Shown here: positions 1 through 8,538 of the stretch, piece after piece
Position numbering within the stretch: position 1 is the first letter of the stretch
Layout of the letters: every line of letters starts with the position of its first letter
From: Verrucomicrobiota bacterium
Lineage (GTDB): Bacteria; Verrucomicrobiota; Verrucomicrobiia; Opitutales; Opitutaceae
DNA: 18,460 nt
Assembly (NCBI GenBank): GCA_023386835.1
Contig: JAEWIY010000019.1
Span: forward strand, 1-18,460
Direction: 5' to 3'
Program-made: the position numbers and the translations under genes
The notes under the pieces: model-generated
The model's database searches: none
Told to the model about the DNA's origin: nothing
Seen by the model: only the letters and a program-made list of their open reading frames with translations

Positions 1-57
1 GCGCACCGGTCCTATGGTTTCGAATCAACCGGCGCTCGATGCAATTGACTCTACGTT

Positions 58-3000
58 ATGGCCGATTTTTCTCCGGCAGAGGAAAACACGCGTCTGAGGG
101 CTCTGCGGGAGCTCGAGGGGGCGGATACGCCGGACGAGCCGGCGTTTGACGAGCTCGCTGAGTTGGCGGCGCAGGTGTGTGGCACGCCGGCGGCGCTGAT
201 CACGCTGCTCGATGAGAAGCGGCTGCGGTTCAAGGCGCGGGTGGGGATCCAGTGGCGGGAGACCGACCGCGAGTCGTCGTTCTGCGCCGAGGCGATCCAA
301 GGGCAACGCCCTTTGATCGTGCCGGATGCGCGGGCGGACGCGCGCTTCGCGACCCACGCGCTCGTGGTGGGTGAACCGGGAATACGGTTCTACGCTGGTG
401 CGCCTTTGATCAACCGGGCGGGCGAGGCTTTCGGCGCGTTGGAGGTGATGGACGTTCAGCCGCGCACCCTGACCAACCTGCAGGTGAGCGCGCTGCAGAA
501 GCTTGCGCATCAGGTGGTGGCGCAGCTGGAGCTGCGGGCGGTGCTCCAGCAACAAAGGGCAGCGACGGAACAAGCGGTCGCGGCCAGCGAGCAGCAGGTC
601 CGGCAGGAAACGGTGGAGGAGTTGATGCAGATTTTTAGTGTCTGCGACGACTTGGTCTGCACCGGGACGATGGACGGCCGCTTTCGTTGGGTGAATCCGT
701 CGTTTCAGCGCGTGTTAGGCTATACGCCTGAGGAGCTGTACGGACGGTCGGTTTTCGAGTTGATGCACCCGGACGATCGGGCGGCGACGGAACGAGAGTT
801 GGAGCGGCTGAGCCGCGGCGAACCGAGCGTCTCGTTTGTCAACCGGTACCGCACGAAGGACGGACAATGGCGCTGGCTCGAATGGAATACCGTCCCGGCG
901 TCCGAAGCCGGGGTCATCTACGGGGTGGCTCGCGACCAGACCGTAGCGCACCACCTTCGGCATCAGAGCGACACGGAGCGGGATGTACTGGAGGCGCTGG
1001 CACAGGGCGCGCCCTTGCCGCAGGCCTTGGACCGGCTCCTGCGCGCCGTCGAAAATGCGTTCCCCGACGTGCGCGGTTCGGTGCAGCTGCTCGGGCGCAA
1101 GGGCCGGCGGCTCTGGCACGTGGCGGCTCCCAGCCTGCCGCCGGAGGTGGCCCGTGCCATCGATGGCCTCCCCATCGGGCCTGATGTCGGCGCCTGCGGT
1201 GCAGCCGCCGACAGTGGTGAGTTGGTGGTCGTTGAGAACATCGGGACGGATTTCCGCTTTGGGCGTTGGCGGGAGTTGGCGGCCCGGCATGAACTGCGAG
1301 CGTGCTGGTCGATGCCGATTCGCGCAGCTTCGGGCCGCGTGTTGGGCACCTTTGCCCTTTACCATCGCCGGTGCGCTCCACCGACGGACGACGAACTGGA
1401 ATACGTTTCGCGCGCGGCTTACCTGGCTGGCTTGGTGGTGGAGCGGCACCAGCTCGTGGAGCACCTGCGGGAGAGTGAACGCAACCTGCAGGCGGCCCAG
1501 GAGCTGGCCGGACTCGGCAGCTTTGACATCGACCTTCACAGCGGCCGCCGGTGGTGGTCGCCGCAGATGTATCGTCTGTTCGGGATCGATCCTCGCGAGG
1601 AGCCGCCCTCGGTCGAGCAGTTTGATTCTTGGCTCGGCCCCGATTCGCGGCGCACGATGACCGAGGCCGTGGAGCGGGCCCGAAACGGTGGCAAACCGGT
1701 CACGGTCGAGTACTCCACCGTTGGTGAGCCGGAGCTCCGCCGGCACTTTCAAGCCATTTTCACCTTCCGGACCGAACCAGGTGGCACGGCGGAACGGATT
1801 GTGGGAACGACCCGTGAAACCACTTCGGAAAAACGGGCGCAGCTGGCCTTGCAGACGAGCGAGGAGCGCTTCCGGCAACTGGCGGAAAACATTCGCGAGG
1901 TGTTTTGGATTCTGGATACGAGGAGCGGGCAGCTCGTTTATGTCAGCCCGGCCTACGAGCAGCTCTGGGGCCGGAGCGTGGAATCGCTGCTGGCCGACCA
2001 GGCGCAGTGGGTGCGCTCGATTCATCCGGATGATCGGGAGCGAGTGGAGCGAGCTGTCGCGACGATCCGCGCCACCGGTGTGCTAGACGAGATGTATCGA
2101 GTCGTGCGCCCCGACGGCTCTGTTCGTTGGATTCACGATCGGGCCTTCCCGATCGCAGGGGAGGCGGGTGAGCTCGAGCGCGTGGTGGGGGTGGCGGACG
2201 ACGTCACGGCCCAGAAGGAAACCGAACACGCTCTCCGGGAGCAGGAGCGGCGCCTGGCCGCGCTCATCGGCAACCTGCCGGGCGTGACGTATCGGTGCCG
2301 CAATGACGAGAATTGGACGGCGGAGTTCGTCAGCAGCGTCATCACCGAAGTCTTTGGCTACTCGCGCGACGACCTGCTGGAGGGGCGAACCCACTTCAAT
2401 GACATGATCCACCCCGAAGATCGCGACTCGATCCGGCGGGCGGTTGACGAAGCGCTGGCGACACGGGCTCGATACAAAACGGAGTTTCGTATGCGCACCG
2501 CGGCGGGCGACGAACGCTGGATACGCGACCACGGCTACGGTGTTTACAACGACCGAGGGGAAACGGTCGCCGTAGAGGGGTTCTTGCAGGACATCACGGA
2601 GCGGCGGCGCGCGAACGAAGCCATTCGCGTGAGCGAGTTGCGGATGCGCATGTTCGTCGAGGATGCGCGGGACGCGGTGCTGCAACTGACGCCGAACCTC
2701 ACCATCGAGATGCTGAACCCGGCGTTCGAAAGCATCACCGGGTGGCCGCGCGCGCGCTGGATCGGGCGTTCGTTCTTCGATTTGGTTGAGGAGCCGGCGC
2801 GGGGCCGGGCGCGACAAGTGTTCCAGCGACTGCTTCGTGGGGAGAAAATTCCGGCCTTTGAATTGTCGCTCCTCCGTCCTGGCGGCGGACACGTCGTGCT
2901 CGAGTTCACCGCGGCGCCGGAGCACGCCGACGGGCGGATGGCCGGGCTGATGGCGATCGGCCGCGACTTAACCGCGCGCAAGAATCTCGAGGAGCAACTT

Positions 3001-4152
3001 CAGCAGGCGCAGCGCATGGAGTCAGTCGGGCAGCTCGCCGGCGGAATCGCGCATGACTTCAATAACATTCTGGCGGTGATCCTCATGCAGTCGTCGCTGA
3101 TCGAAAATCTCGAAAATCCCTCCGAGGCGATCCGCGAGGGTTTGCAGCAGATCAAGTTGGCGGCGGAGCGCGCCGCCGGCCTCACTCGACAACTGCTGAC
3201 CTTCAGCCGCCGTCAGCACATGCAATTGCGGGACATCGACGCTTCCCAGGTGGTGGAAGATCTCGGCAAGATGTTGCGCCGAATCCTGGGCGAAGACATC
3301 GAGCTGCACATCCAGACCTCGCAAAACCTGCCGCTGGTGCACGCGGACGTCGGCATGTTCGAGCAGGTGATCATGAACCTGGTGGTGAATGCCCGGGATG
3401 CGATGCCGCACGGCGGGCGGCTCACGATCACGACGACGAGCGAGGAGAGTCCGAGCGACGAAAGCATCGCGCTGCCGGGCCGTCAGGTGGTGCTCACGGT
3501 GGAGGATACGGGCATGGGTATCCCGCCGGAGGTTCTGCCCCGCATTTTTGAACCGTTCTTCACGACCAAGGATGTCGGCAAGGGAACGGGCCTTGGTCTC
3601 GCCACCGTCTACGGGATCGTTCGTCAACACGGCGGCACGGTGAAGGTGCGCAGCGTGCCGGGCGAAGGCAGCACCTTCCGCATCGAGCTGCCGGCGGTCG
3701 AGCGTGGCGAGTCGGCCGCGCAGCGCGGCACGCCGCATGTCGATCTCGGCGGCGGCAACGAGACCATTCTCGTTGTCGAGGACGAGGCGGTCGTCCGCGG
3801 CCTCGTTCGGACCGTGCTCGAGCAAAAAGGTTATCGCGTGATCGAGGCCGTGTCCGGCGTGGCGGCGCACGAGCTCTGGCAGGAACGCGGTGCCTCGTTC
3901 GATCTCCTGCTGACCGACATGGTCATGCCCGGCGGATTGAGCGGCCGTGAATTGGCGAAACGAATACACCTCGAACGCCCGTATCTGCCGGTGATCTACA
4001 CCAGCGGCTACAGCGCGGACGCGGTTTCAGAGGGCTTCCCGCTGCGGGAAGGCGTCAACTTCCTGCAGAAGCCGTTCGGGCCGCTGCGGCTGCTCAGCGC
4101 GGTGCGCACGGCGCTCGACGAGGCGGCCGTGCAGCGCGAACAGATGCTCTGA
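58..4152 (+). CDS. Soluble multi-GAF/PAS hybrid sensor histidine kinase with C-terminal receiver
   Basis: A 1364-residue hybrid kinase that should autophosphorylate on histidine and pass the phosphate to its own receiver. Domains in order: GAF (about 10-160), coiled coil, PAS (190-305), GAF (310-465), then PAS at about 470-595, 596-723, 724-853 and 854-975. Several PAS units carry the HPDDR/HPEDR signature and end in D-I-T/D-V-T-like PAC tails. HisKA has H999 in GGIAHDFNN. The ATPase domain has N1111 (VNARDAM), EDTGMGI and GTGLGL. The receiver has E1241/D1242, phospho-acceptor D1287 (TDMVMPGG), T1315 and K1338. No signal peptide or membrane segment is visible, so it should be cytoplasmic and sense an intracellular cue; the ligand cannot be told. 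An in-frame TGA at 46-48 fixes ATG 58 as the first ATG start. No DNA-binding output domain is present, so a separate phosphotransfer or partner protein is likely. It is convergent with leuB, with 25 bases between them. Confidence 0.93.
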   Translation: MADFSPAEENTRLRALRELEGADTPDEPAFDELAELAAQVCGTPAALITLLDEKRLRFKARVGIQWRETDRESSFCAEAIQGQRPLIVPDARADARFATHALVVGEPGIRFYAGAPLINRAGEAFGALEVMDVQPRTLTNLQVSALQKLAHQVVAQLELRAVLQQQRAATEQAVAASEQQVRQETVEELMQIFSVCDDLVCTGTMDGRFRWVNPSFQRVLGYTPEELYGRSVFELMHPDDRAATERELERLSRGEPSVSFVNRYRTKDGQWRWLEWNTVPASEAGVIYGVARDQTVAHHLRHQSDTERDVLEALAQGAPLPQALDRLLRAVENAFPDVRGSVQLLGRKGRRLWHVAAPSLPPEVARAIDGLPIGPDVGACGAAADSGELVVVENIGTDFRFGRWRELAARHELRACWSMPIRAASGRVLGTFALYHRRCAPPTDDELEYVSRAAYLAGLVVERHQLVEHLRESERNLQAAQELAGLGSFDIDLHSGRRWWSPQMYRLFGIDPREEPPSVEQFDSWLGPDSRRTMTEAVERARNGGKPVTVEYSTVGEPELRRHFQAIFTFRTEPGGTAERIVGTTRETTSEKRAQLALQTSEERFRQLAENIREVFWILDTRSGQLVYVSPAYEQLWGRSVESLLADQAQWVRSIHPDDRERVERAVATIRATGVLDEMYRVVRPDGSVRWIHDRAFPIAGEAGELERVVGVADDVTAQKETEHALREQERRLAALIGNLPGVTYRCRNDENWTAEFVSSVITEVFGYSRDDLLEGRTHFNDMIHPEDRDSIRRAVDEALATRARYKTEFRMRTAAGDERWIRDHGYGVYNDRGETVAVEGFLQDITERRRANEAIRVSELRMRMFVEDARDAVLQLTPNLTIEMLNPAFESITGWPRARWIGRSFFDLVEEPARGRARQVFQRLLRGEKIPAFELSLLRPGGGHVVLEFTAAPEHADGRMAGLMAIGRDLTARKNLEEQLQQAQRMESVGQLAGGIAHDFNNILAVILMQSSLIENLENPSEAIREGLQQIKLAAERAAGLTRQLLTFSRRQHMQLRDIDASQVVEDLGKMLRRILGEDIELHIQTSQNLPLVHADVGMFEQVIMNLVVNARDAMPHGGRLTITTTSEESPSDESIALPGRQVVLTVEDTGMGIPPEVLPRIFEPFFTTKDVGKGTGLGLATVYGIVRQHGGTVKVRSVPGEGSTFRIELPAVERGESAAQRGTPHVDLGGGNETILVVEDEAVVRGLVRTVLEQKGYRVIEAVSGVAAHELWQERGASFDLLLTDMVMPGGLSGRELAKRIHLERPYLPVIYTSGYSADAVSEGFPLREGVNFLQKPFGPLRLLSAVRTALDEAAVQREQML

Positions 4153-4177
4153 AGCGAGGCAGGAGAGGCGAACGCGA

Positions 4178-5284
4178 TCAGCCCAACGCGGCGATAACCG
4201 CGTCGGCCATCGCTTGTGTGCCGACCGAGGGACGTCCGAAGGCGATGTCGCCGGTGCGAACGCCGTCGACCGTGACGGTCTTGCGCACGGCCGCTTCGAT
4301 CCGGTTGGCCAGATCATCGAGTCCGAAGCTATAACGCAGCATCAAGGCCGCGCTGAGGATCTGCGCGCATGGGTTGGCCACACCCTTGCCGGCGATGTCG
4401 GGCGCGGTGCCACCCGCCGGCTCAAAGAGACCGAACGGTTTGCCGTGCGAGTTGCGACCGGTGCCAAGGGAGGCGCTGCTCATCATGCCGAGGCTGCCGC
4501 AGATCACGGCCATCTCGTCCGAGAGGATGTCGCCAAACATGTTCTCGGTGAAGAGCACGTCGAACTGGTTGGGGTCCCGTGCGAGCTGCATCGCCGCGTT
4601 GTCGACGTACATGTGCGTCAGCTCGAGGTCCGAATGGTGGCGGGCGAAGTACTCGGTGACGGTGCGCCGCCAGAGCACGGAGGTTTCGAGCACGTTGGCC
4701 TTGTCGACCGAGCAGACGCGACGCCCGCGGGCGCGCGCCGTCACGGCGGCGACTTCCGCGATGCGCTCGATCTCGCTGGTCTTGTAAACCATCGTGTCGA
4801 TCGCCTGCTGTTCGCCGTTCTCGAGGGTCGTCGTGGCCTTCGGCTGGCCGAAGTAGATGCCGCCGGTCAACTCGCGGATGCAGACCACGTCGATGCCCTG
4901 CGGGATGCGTTCACGCTTGAGCGGGGACGCGTCGACAAGATCCGGATACAGAAGGCCGGGCCGGATGTTGGCGAAAAGATTAAAGGCCTTGCGCAGCGGG
5001 AGCAGGGCGGCGCGTTCGGGCTGTTCCTTGGGCGGGAGTTTCTCCCACTTCGGGCCGCCGACCGAGCCGAACAGGATCGCGTCCGATCGCTGGCAGAGCG
5101 CGAGCGTGGAGTCGGGGAGCGCCTTGCCGTGGTTGTCGATGCCCGCGCCGCCCACGTCGGCGATTTCGTACTGCAATTTCAACCCCGCCTGACCGGCCGC
5201 GTGTTCGAGCACGCGCAGGGCTTGGGTCATGACTTCCGGTCCGATGTAATCGCCGGGGAGGACGGCAAACGTAAGCGTCGACAT
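4178..5284 (-). CDS. leuB: 3-isopropylmalate dehydrogenase
   Basis: A 368-residue NAD-dependent enzyme that oxidises and decarboxylates 3-isopropylmalate to 2-oxoisocaproate in leucine biosynthesis; it is cytoplasmic and normally dimeric. Visible family residues, by comparison with known LeuB enzymes, are substrate arginines R98, R108 (NIRPG) and R137 (CIRELTGG), Y144, K195 (VDKANVLE), D228 (VDNAAMQL), metal ligands D252/D256 (GDILSDE), and the NAD loop GGTAPDIAGKG near 291-301. The frame stays open upstream of the chosen ATG, but that extension is low-complexity arginine-rich sequence overlapping the divergent gene. Starting at MSTLTFAVLP gives the usual length and N-terminal strand. Oddity: the N-terminal motif reads LPGDYIGPE where LPGDGIGPE is usual. 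No leuA, leuC or leuD is nearby. Confidence 0.95.
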   Translation of the reverse strand: MSTLTFAVLPGDYIGPEVMTQALRVLEHAAGQAGLKLQYEIADVGGAGIDNHGKALPDSTLALCQRSDAILFGSVGGPKWEKLPPKEQPERAALLPLRKAFNLFANIRPGLLYPDLVDASPLKRERIPQGIDVVCIRELTGGIYFGQPKATTTLENGEQQAIDTMVYKTSEIERIAEVAAVTARARGRRVCSVDKANVLETSVLWRRTVTEYFARHHSDLELTHMYVDNAAMQLARDPNQFDVLFTENMFGDILSDEMAVICGSLGMMSSASLGTGRNSHGKPFGLFEPAGGTAPDIAGKGVANPCAQILSAALMLRYSFGLDDLANRIEAAVRKTVTVDGVRTGDIAFGRPSVGTQAMADAVIAALG

Positions 5285-5385
5285 GGGAAAAGCCGGCAGC
5301 GTGGCGGAGCCGCGCGGGTCGAGGCAAGCCGCCTCTGCCACTTTTGCCTTTGCGGAACCCACGAAACCCTCTGATTTGAATTTGG

Positions 5386-6021
5386 ATGAAGGTTTACGTG
5401 CTGCCGGCCGGCCCGATCGAAACGAACGCCTATCTCTTAACCGCACCCGAACGAGGCGAGGCGGTATTGATCGACGCGCCAGACGGCGTCTGGTCATTGG
5501 TGGAGGATCGGTTGCAACAGGATGGCGTGCGGCTGACCGAGTTGTGGCTCACCCATGGGCACTGGGATCACATGCAGGGCGGCGCGGAGGTTGTCCGACA
5601 AAGTGGGGCCACCGTTTCCGCCCACCCGGCGGATCGCGGGCTGATCGAAAATCCGGAACAGATGGCGCGCTTTCTGGGCGCCTCCTTCCACCTTGAACCG
5701 GTGCCGGTGCAACGCTGGCTGCAGGACGGTGAGCAACTGCAGGCGCTCGGTCAGGCCGTGGAGGTACGGCACGTGCCGGGACATTGCCCCGGCAATGTGC
5801 TGTTCTCGTTCCCGACCGCCCAAGTGGCGTTTGTGGGTGATGCGATTTTTGCGGGAAGTGTCGGACGAACGGATCTGCCGGGCGGTTCGATGGCGGAACT
5901 CGAACGCTCGATCCGCACCAGGATCTACACGCTGCCAGCCGAGACGGTCCTGTATCCAGGCCATGGACCGGCCACGAGCGTGGCGCAGGAGCAATCCTCG
6001 AACCCGTACGTCCGCGGCTGA
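5386..6021 (+). CDS. Metallo-beta-lactamase fold hydrolase (glyoxalase II-like)
   Basis: A 211-residue stand-alone MBL-fold protein. Metal ligands are visible: THGHWDH gives H57, H59, D61 and H62, H133 lies in PGHCPGN, D152 in FVGDAIFAGSVGRTD, and H193 in YPGHGP. The GRTDLPGG segment and the short length place it with small YcbL/GloB-like hydrolases, which cleave thioesters such as S-lactoylglutathione. The substrate cannot be assigned, since glyoxalase II's C-terminal glutathione-binding domain is absent. It is first in a probable operon: its TGA (6019-6021) lies 10 bases before ribD. The 101-base gap to divergent leuB must hold its promoter, though I see no clear -35/-10 pair. A plain bifunctional role in riboflavin synthesis is not suggested by the sequence. 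Confidence 0.9.
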   Translation: MKVYVLPAGPIETNAYLLTAPERGEAVLIDAPDGVWSLVEDRLQQDGVRLTELWLTHGHWDHMQGGAEVVRQSGATVSAHPADRGLIENPEQMARFLGASFHLEPVPVQRWLQDGEQLQALGQAVEVRHVPGHCPGNVLFSFPTAQVAFVGDAIFAGSVGRTDLPGGSMAELERSIRTRIYTLPAETVLYPGHGPATSVAQEQSSNPYVRG

Positions 6022-6031
6022 GTTGATCTCC

Positions 6032-7201
6032 ATGTCCAACTCCGAGCACGAGCAGTGGATGCAACGCGCGCTCGCCTTGGCGCGTCAGGGGTGGGGTGAG
6101 ACGCACCCGAACCCCATGGTGGGCGCGGTCATCGTAGAGAGCGGCGCCGTGGTGGCCGAAGGTAATCATGCCCGGGACGGCGGTCCCCACGCGGAACGCG
6201 TCGCCTTGACCGCGCTTGGTCGCGCGCCGGCTCCGAACGCGACCCTGTACGTCACGCTCGAACCCTGTTCGACGGCTGGCCGCACGGGCGCCTGCACCGA
6301 GGCGATCGTGAGTGCGGGGTTGAGGCGCGTTGTGATTGCTACACTCGATCCGAATCCGGCGCATGCCGGCCGCGGGGTGGAGGTGCTGCGGGCCGCCGGA
6401 GTTGAGGTCATCACCGGCGTGTTGGAGGAGGCGTGCAGCGACCTGAACCTGATCTACAACCACTGGATCACGACGGGCGGGCCGTTGTTGGCGGCCAAGG
6501 CTGCCGTCACGCTGGATGGTCGCACCGCCTGCCGGACGGGAGATTCGCAGTGGATCACCAATGAACAGTCGCGGGCCGACGTGCACCACTGGCGGCGGTT
6601 GTTTCCCGGGATCGCCGTCGGGGCGATGACCATCCTGCACGACAACCCGCGCCTGACGTCGCGGCTGGAAGGGGAAGAGGAACGAAGCCCGTGGCGGTTT
6701 GTATTCGACGGCCTGTTACGCACCGTGGTCGACCGGCAGATGCCACACGTGTACACGGACGCGCATCGCGACCGGACAATTGTGGTGACGAGCCCTCTCG
6801 CCGGCCTCGGTTACGTGCGCAAACTGCGCGACTACGGCATTCAGGTCTGGGTGCTGTCCTCGGCGACCCAGCGCGTCAGTTTCGCGGACTTCCGCGCGAA
6901 GTGCGCCGAAGAGCGGATCACCGGGGTTTACTTCGAGGGAGGCGCGCTCTTGTTGAGCGAATTGCTGCGGGAGAAGCAGCTCGATTATCTTTTCACCTAC
7001 CGCGCCCCCGTGCTGCTGGCGGACAACAAAGCGCGGGACCTTTTCAGCGGCCTGCGAACGGAAAAACTCAACCAGGCGGTGCGCCTCGCGCAGGTCCGGC
7101 ACGCGTCACTCGGCGACGACCAACTGATGCGCGGGCGCGTCGTCTATCCGGAAAAAATGATGGTCGACGAAACGATGTTCGGCCGCAGCCCCCGGCTTTG
7201 A
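6032..7201 (+). CDS. ribD: Bifunctional riboflavin biosynthesis deaminase/reductase RibD
   Basis: A 389-residue protein expected to carry out two consecutive riboflavin steps: deamination of the 2,5-diaminopyrimidinone nucleotide, then NADPH reduction of the ribosyl chain. The N-terminal zinc deaminase domain (about 1-145) shows the zinc set H53-A-E55 (GGPHAERVA), C79 (LEPCS) and C88, with the E. coli-like nine-residue cysteine spacing. The C-terminal reductase domain (about 150-375) shows AAVTLDGRTA, SQWITNEQSR and GAMTILHDNPRLT. Oddity: the segment between the cysteines is STAGRTGA rather than the common SHxGRTPP. ATG 6032 gives the standard N-terminus; a TTG at 6023 in frame would add three residues. 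Its stop TGA (7199-7201) shares one base with the rdgB ATG, implying translational coupling. Confidence 0.95.
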   Translation: MSNSEHEQWMQRALALARQGWGETHPNPMVGAVIVESGAVVAEGNHARDGGPHAERVALTALGRAPAPNATLYVTLEPCSTAGRTGACTEAIVSAGLRRVVIATLDPNPAHAGRGVEVLRAAGVEVITGVLEEACSDLNLIYNHWITTGGPLLAAKAAVTLDGRTACRTGDSQWITNEQSRADVHHWRRLFPGIAVGAMTILHDNPRLTSRLEGEEERSPWRFVFDGLLRTVVDRQMPHVYTDAHRDRTIVVTSPLAGLGYVRKLRDYGIQVWVLSSATQRVSFADFRAKCAEERITGVYFEGGALLLSELLREKQLDYLFTYRAPVLLADNKARDLFSGLRTEKLNQAVRLAQVRHASLGDDQLMRGRVVYPEKMMVDETMFGRSPRL

Positions 7202-7824
7202 TGGACCCCGCTCCTTCCATCGCGCTGTTTCTCGCTTCGGGTAACGCGCACAAGGCCGAGGAATTCCAGGCGCTGGCGCGTGCCTCCGGTTTGCCCATCC
7301 TTGTGCACTCCGCGCGAGAAGTCGGCGGCATGCCCGACGTGAAGGAAGACACCGGAACGTTTGTCGGCAATGCGCGCAAGAAGGCGCAGGCGCTGCGGTC
7401 CCGCGTCCCAGCTGGCGCTTGGGTGCTGGCCGACGACAGCGGGTTATGCGTCGATGTGCTCGCGGGCGGACCGGGCGTGGAATCCGCGTACTTCGCCGGG
7501 CCACAGGGCGACTCCGCCGCAAATCTGCGCAAACTGGTCGAGACGCTCGAGGGCGTGCCGGAGACCCAGCGCGGAGCTCATTTCCGTTGTGTGCTGGTCC
7601 TCCTCGGGCCGGCGGGGGATGAGTGCGTTTTTGAAGGGCGCGTGCAGGGTGTGCTCGAAAAGGAGCCGCGCGGCGGTGCTGGTTTCGGTTACGACCCGCT
7701 TTTTCGCCCGGTGGGTTGGACACAGACTCTCGCCGAGTTGCCGGCGGCGGTGAAGAACTCACTCAGTCATCGCGGCCGCGCTTGGGAACGGCTCGCAACC
7801 TGGTGGCGAAGCCACCTGCAGTAG
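7201..7824 (+). CDS. rdgB: RdgB/HAM1 family non-canonical purine NTP pyrophosphatase
   Basis: A 207-residue house-cleaning enzyme that hydrolyses ITP, dITP and XTP to the monophosphate and PPi, keeping deaminated purines out of nucleic acids. The signature is clear: N-terminal LASGNAHKAEEF (SGNxxK phosphate-binding motif at 13-18), LADDSGLCVDVL with D78/D79, GGAGFGYDPLF (about 158-168) and SHRG at 189-192 near the C-terminus. Length matches the family. ATG 7201 overlaps the last base of the ribD stop, so it is the third gene of the MBL-ribD-rdgB operon. Its TAG lies in the left arm of a GAAA-tetraloop hairpin, and the next gene converges on it. Confidence 0.95.
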   Translation: MDPAPSIALFLASGNAHKAEEFQALARASGLPILVHSAREVGGMPDVKEDTGTFVGNARKKAQALRSRVPAGAWVLADDSGLCVDVLAGGPGVESAYFAGPQGDSAANLRKLVETLEGVPETQRGAHFRCVLVLLGPAGDECVFEGRVQGVLEKEPRGGAGFGYDPLFRPVGWTQTLAELPAAVKNSLSHRGRAWERLATWWRSHLQ

Positions 7825-7836
7825 TCGAAAGGCTAC
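7821..7836. terminator. GAAA-tetraloop hairpin at the rdgB stop codon
   Basis: The left arm GTAGTC (7821-7826) pairs with GGCTAC (7831-7836), six pairs including one G-T wobble, around a GAAA loop. The left arm contains the rdgB TAG. GNRA loops stabilise RNA hairpins. There is no T-tract, so intrinsic termination is only an inference from its place between convergent genes. Confidence 0.4.
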
Positions 7837-7857
7837 GACAGCGTCGTGCGCGTGTCG
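7836..7857. terminator. Second GC-rich inverted repeat between rdgB and the response regulator
   Basis: CGACAGCG (7836-7843) pairs with CGCGTGTCG (7849-7857) with one bulged base and a TCGTG loop. It lies immediately before the response regulator stop (CTA on this strand, 7858-7860). It could act as a bidirectional transcription end or be a REP-like palindrome; there is no T-run. GCTACGACA also occurs as a direct repeat at 7832-7840 and 7857-7865. Confidence 0.35.
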
Positions 7858-8538
7858 CTACGACATCCGGCCCAGCGGATCGGGGCGCTGCTGCCGTGCG
7901 TAGAGTGCCACCGCCTGCGAGCGGCGGGTCACCTGCAGCTTGTCGAACACGTTGCTGAGGTAGTTCTTGACGGTCTTTTCCGCCAAGCCGAGTTCCGCCG
8001 CGGCTTCCTTGTTCGTGCGCCCTTCGGCGATCAGGGCGAGCACCCGTTTCTCCTGCGGCGAGAGTTCGTCCAGCACCTGGCGCGTGGCCGGCGCATTGGA
8101 ACGGACGAGGGTGAGCACCCGGGCCGTGATGGCCGGATCGAGAATGGAGCGTCCGGCGGCGACGTCATAGACCGCCTGAACCAGAGCCTTCGCGTTGACC
8201 TCCTTCAGCAGGTATCCGTGTGCCCCGGCCCGGATGGCGTTGTCGACCATTTGCTCGTCGGCGACCGATGTCAGCACGAGCACCCGTGTATCCGGATTGT
8301 CGCGTACGATCTGACGGCAGGCGTCAAAGCCAGTGCCATCGGGCAGGCGGATGTCCAGCAGCACGACGCTGGGTTGTAATTGTTTCACCGCTGCCACTGC
8401 GCCGCGCACATCCCCGGCTTCGCCAATGACATTGATGCCGCCGGCTTCGCCCAAGAGTGTACGCAGGCCCGTGCGAACGACTTCACTGTCGTCCACGATC
8501 ATCACCGAGATTGGAGAGCTGGAGTCGGGAGGATTCAT
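7858..8538 (-). CDS. NarL/FixJ-family response regulator (LuxR-type HTH)
   Basis: A 226-residue two-component regulator. The receiver (about 10-130) has D16/D17, phospho-acceptor D62 (LLDIRLPDGTG), T90 and K112 (GYLLKE). The C-terminal GerE/LuxR helix-turn-helix (about 158-215) reads LSPQEKRVLALIAEGRTNKE, followed by LAEKTVKNYLSNVFDKLQV. This arrangement resembles the DosR/DevR and NarL group, which bind DNA as dimers after phosphorylation. The ATG overlaps the upstream kinase stop in a 4-base ATGA, so the two are co-translated and are almost certainly cognate. Target genes are unknown; the gene ends at the junction with rdgB, and no obvious regulated partner lies next to it. Confidence 0.93.
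   Translation of the reverse strand: MNPPDSSSPISVMIVDDSEVVRTGLRTLLGEAGGINVIGEAGDVRGAVAAVKQLQPSVVLLDIRLPDGTGFDACRQIVRDNPDTRVLVLTSVADEQMVDNAIRAGAHGYLLKEVNAKALVQAVYDVAAGRSILDPAITARVLTLVRSNAPATRQVLDELSPQEKRVLALIAEGRTNKEAAAELGLAEKTVKNYLSNVFDKLQVTRRSQAVALYARQQRPDPLGRMS

Noticed and set aside
715..2025. Long open frame on the minus strand inside the hybrid kinase
   Set aside because: It is a GC-driven shadow. The plus-strand frame has clear GAF and PAS motifs throughout, and the antisense product has no recognisable domain and a skewed Arg/Pro-rich composition.
4214..5374. Long plus-strand frame opposite leuB
   Set aside because: leuB on the minus strand carries all catalytic residues; the opposite frame is Arg/Asp/Gly-rich with no motif.
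5386..6021. True beta-lactamase (antibiotic resistance)
   Set aside because: The protein is short, with no signal peptide, and its GRTDLPGG and GHCPGN signatures are of the glyoxalase II-like branch.
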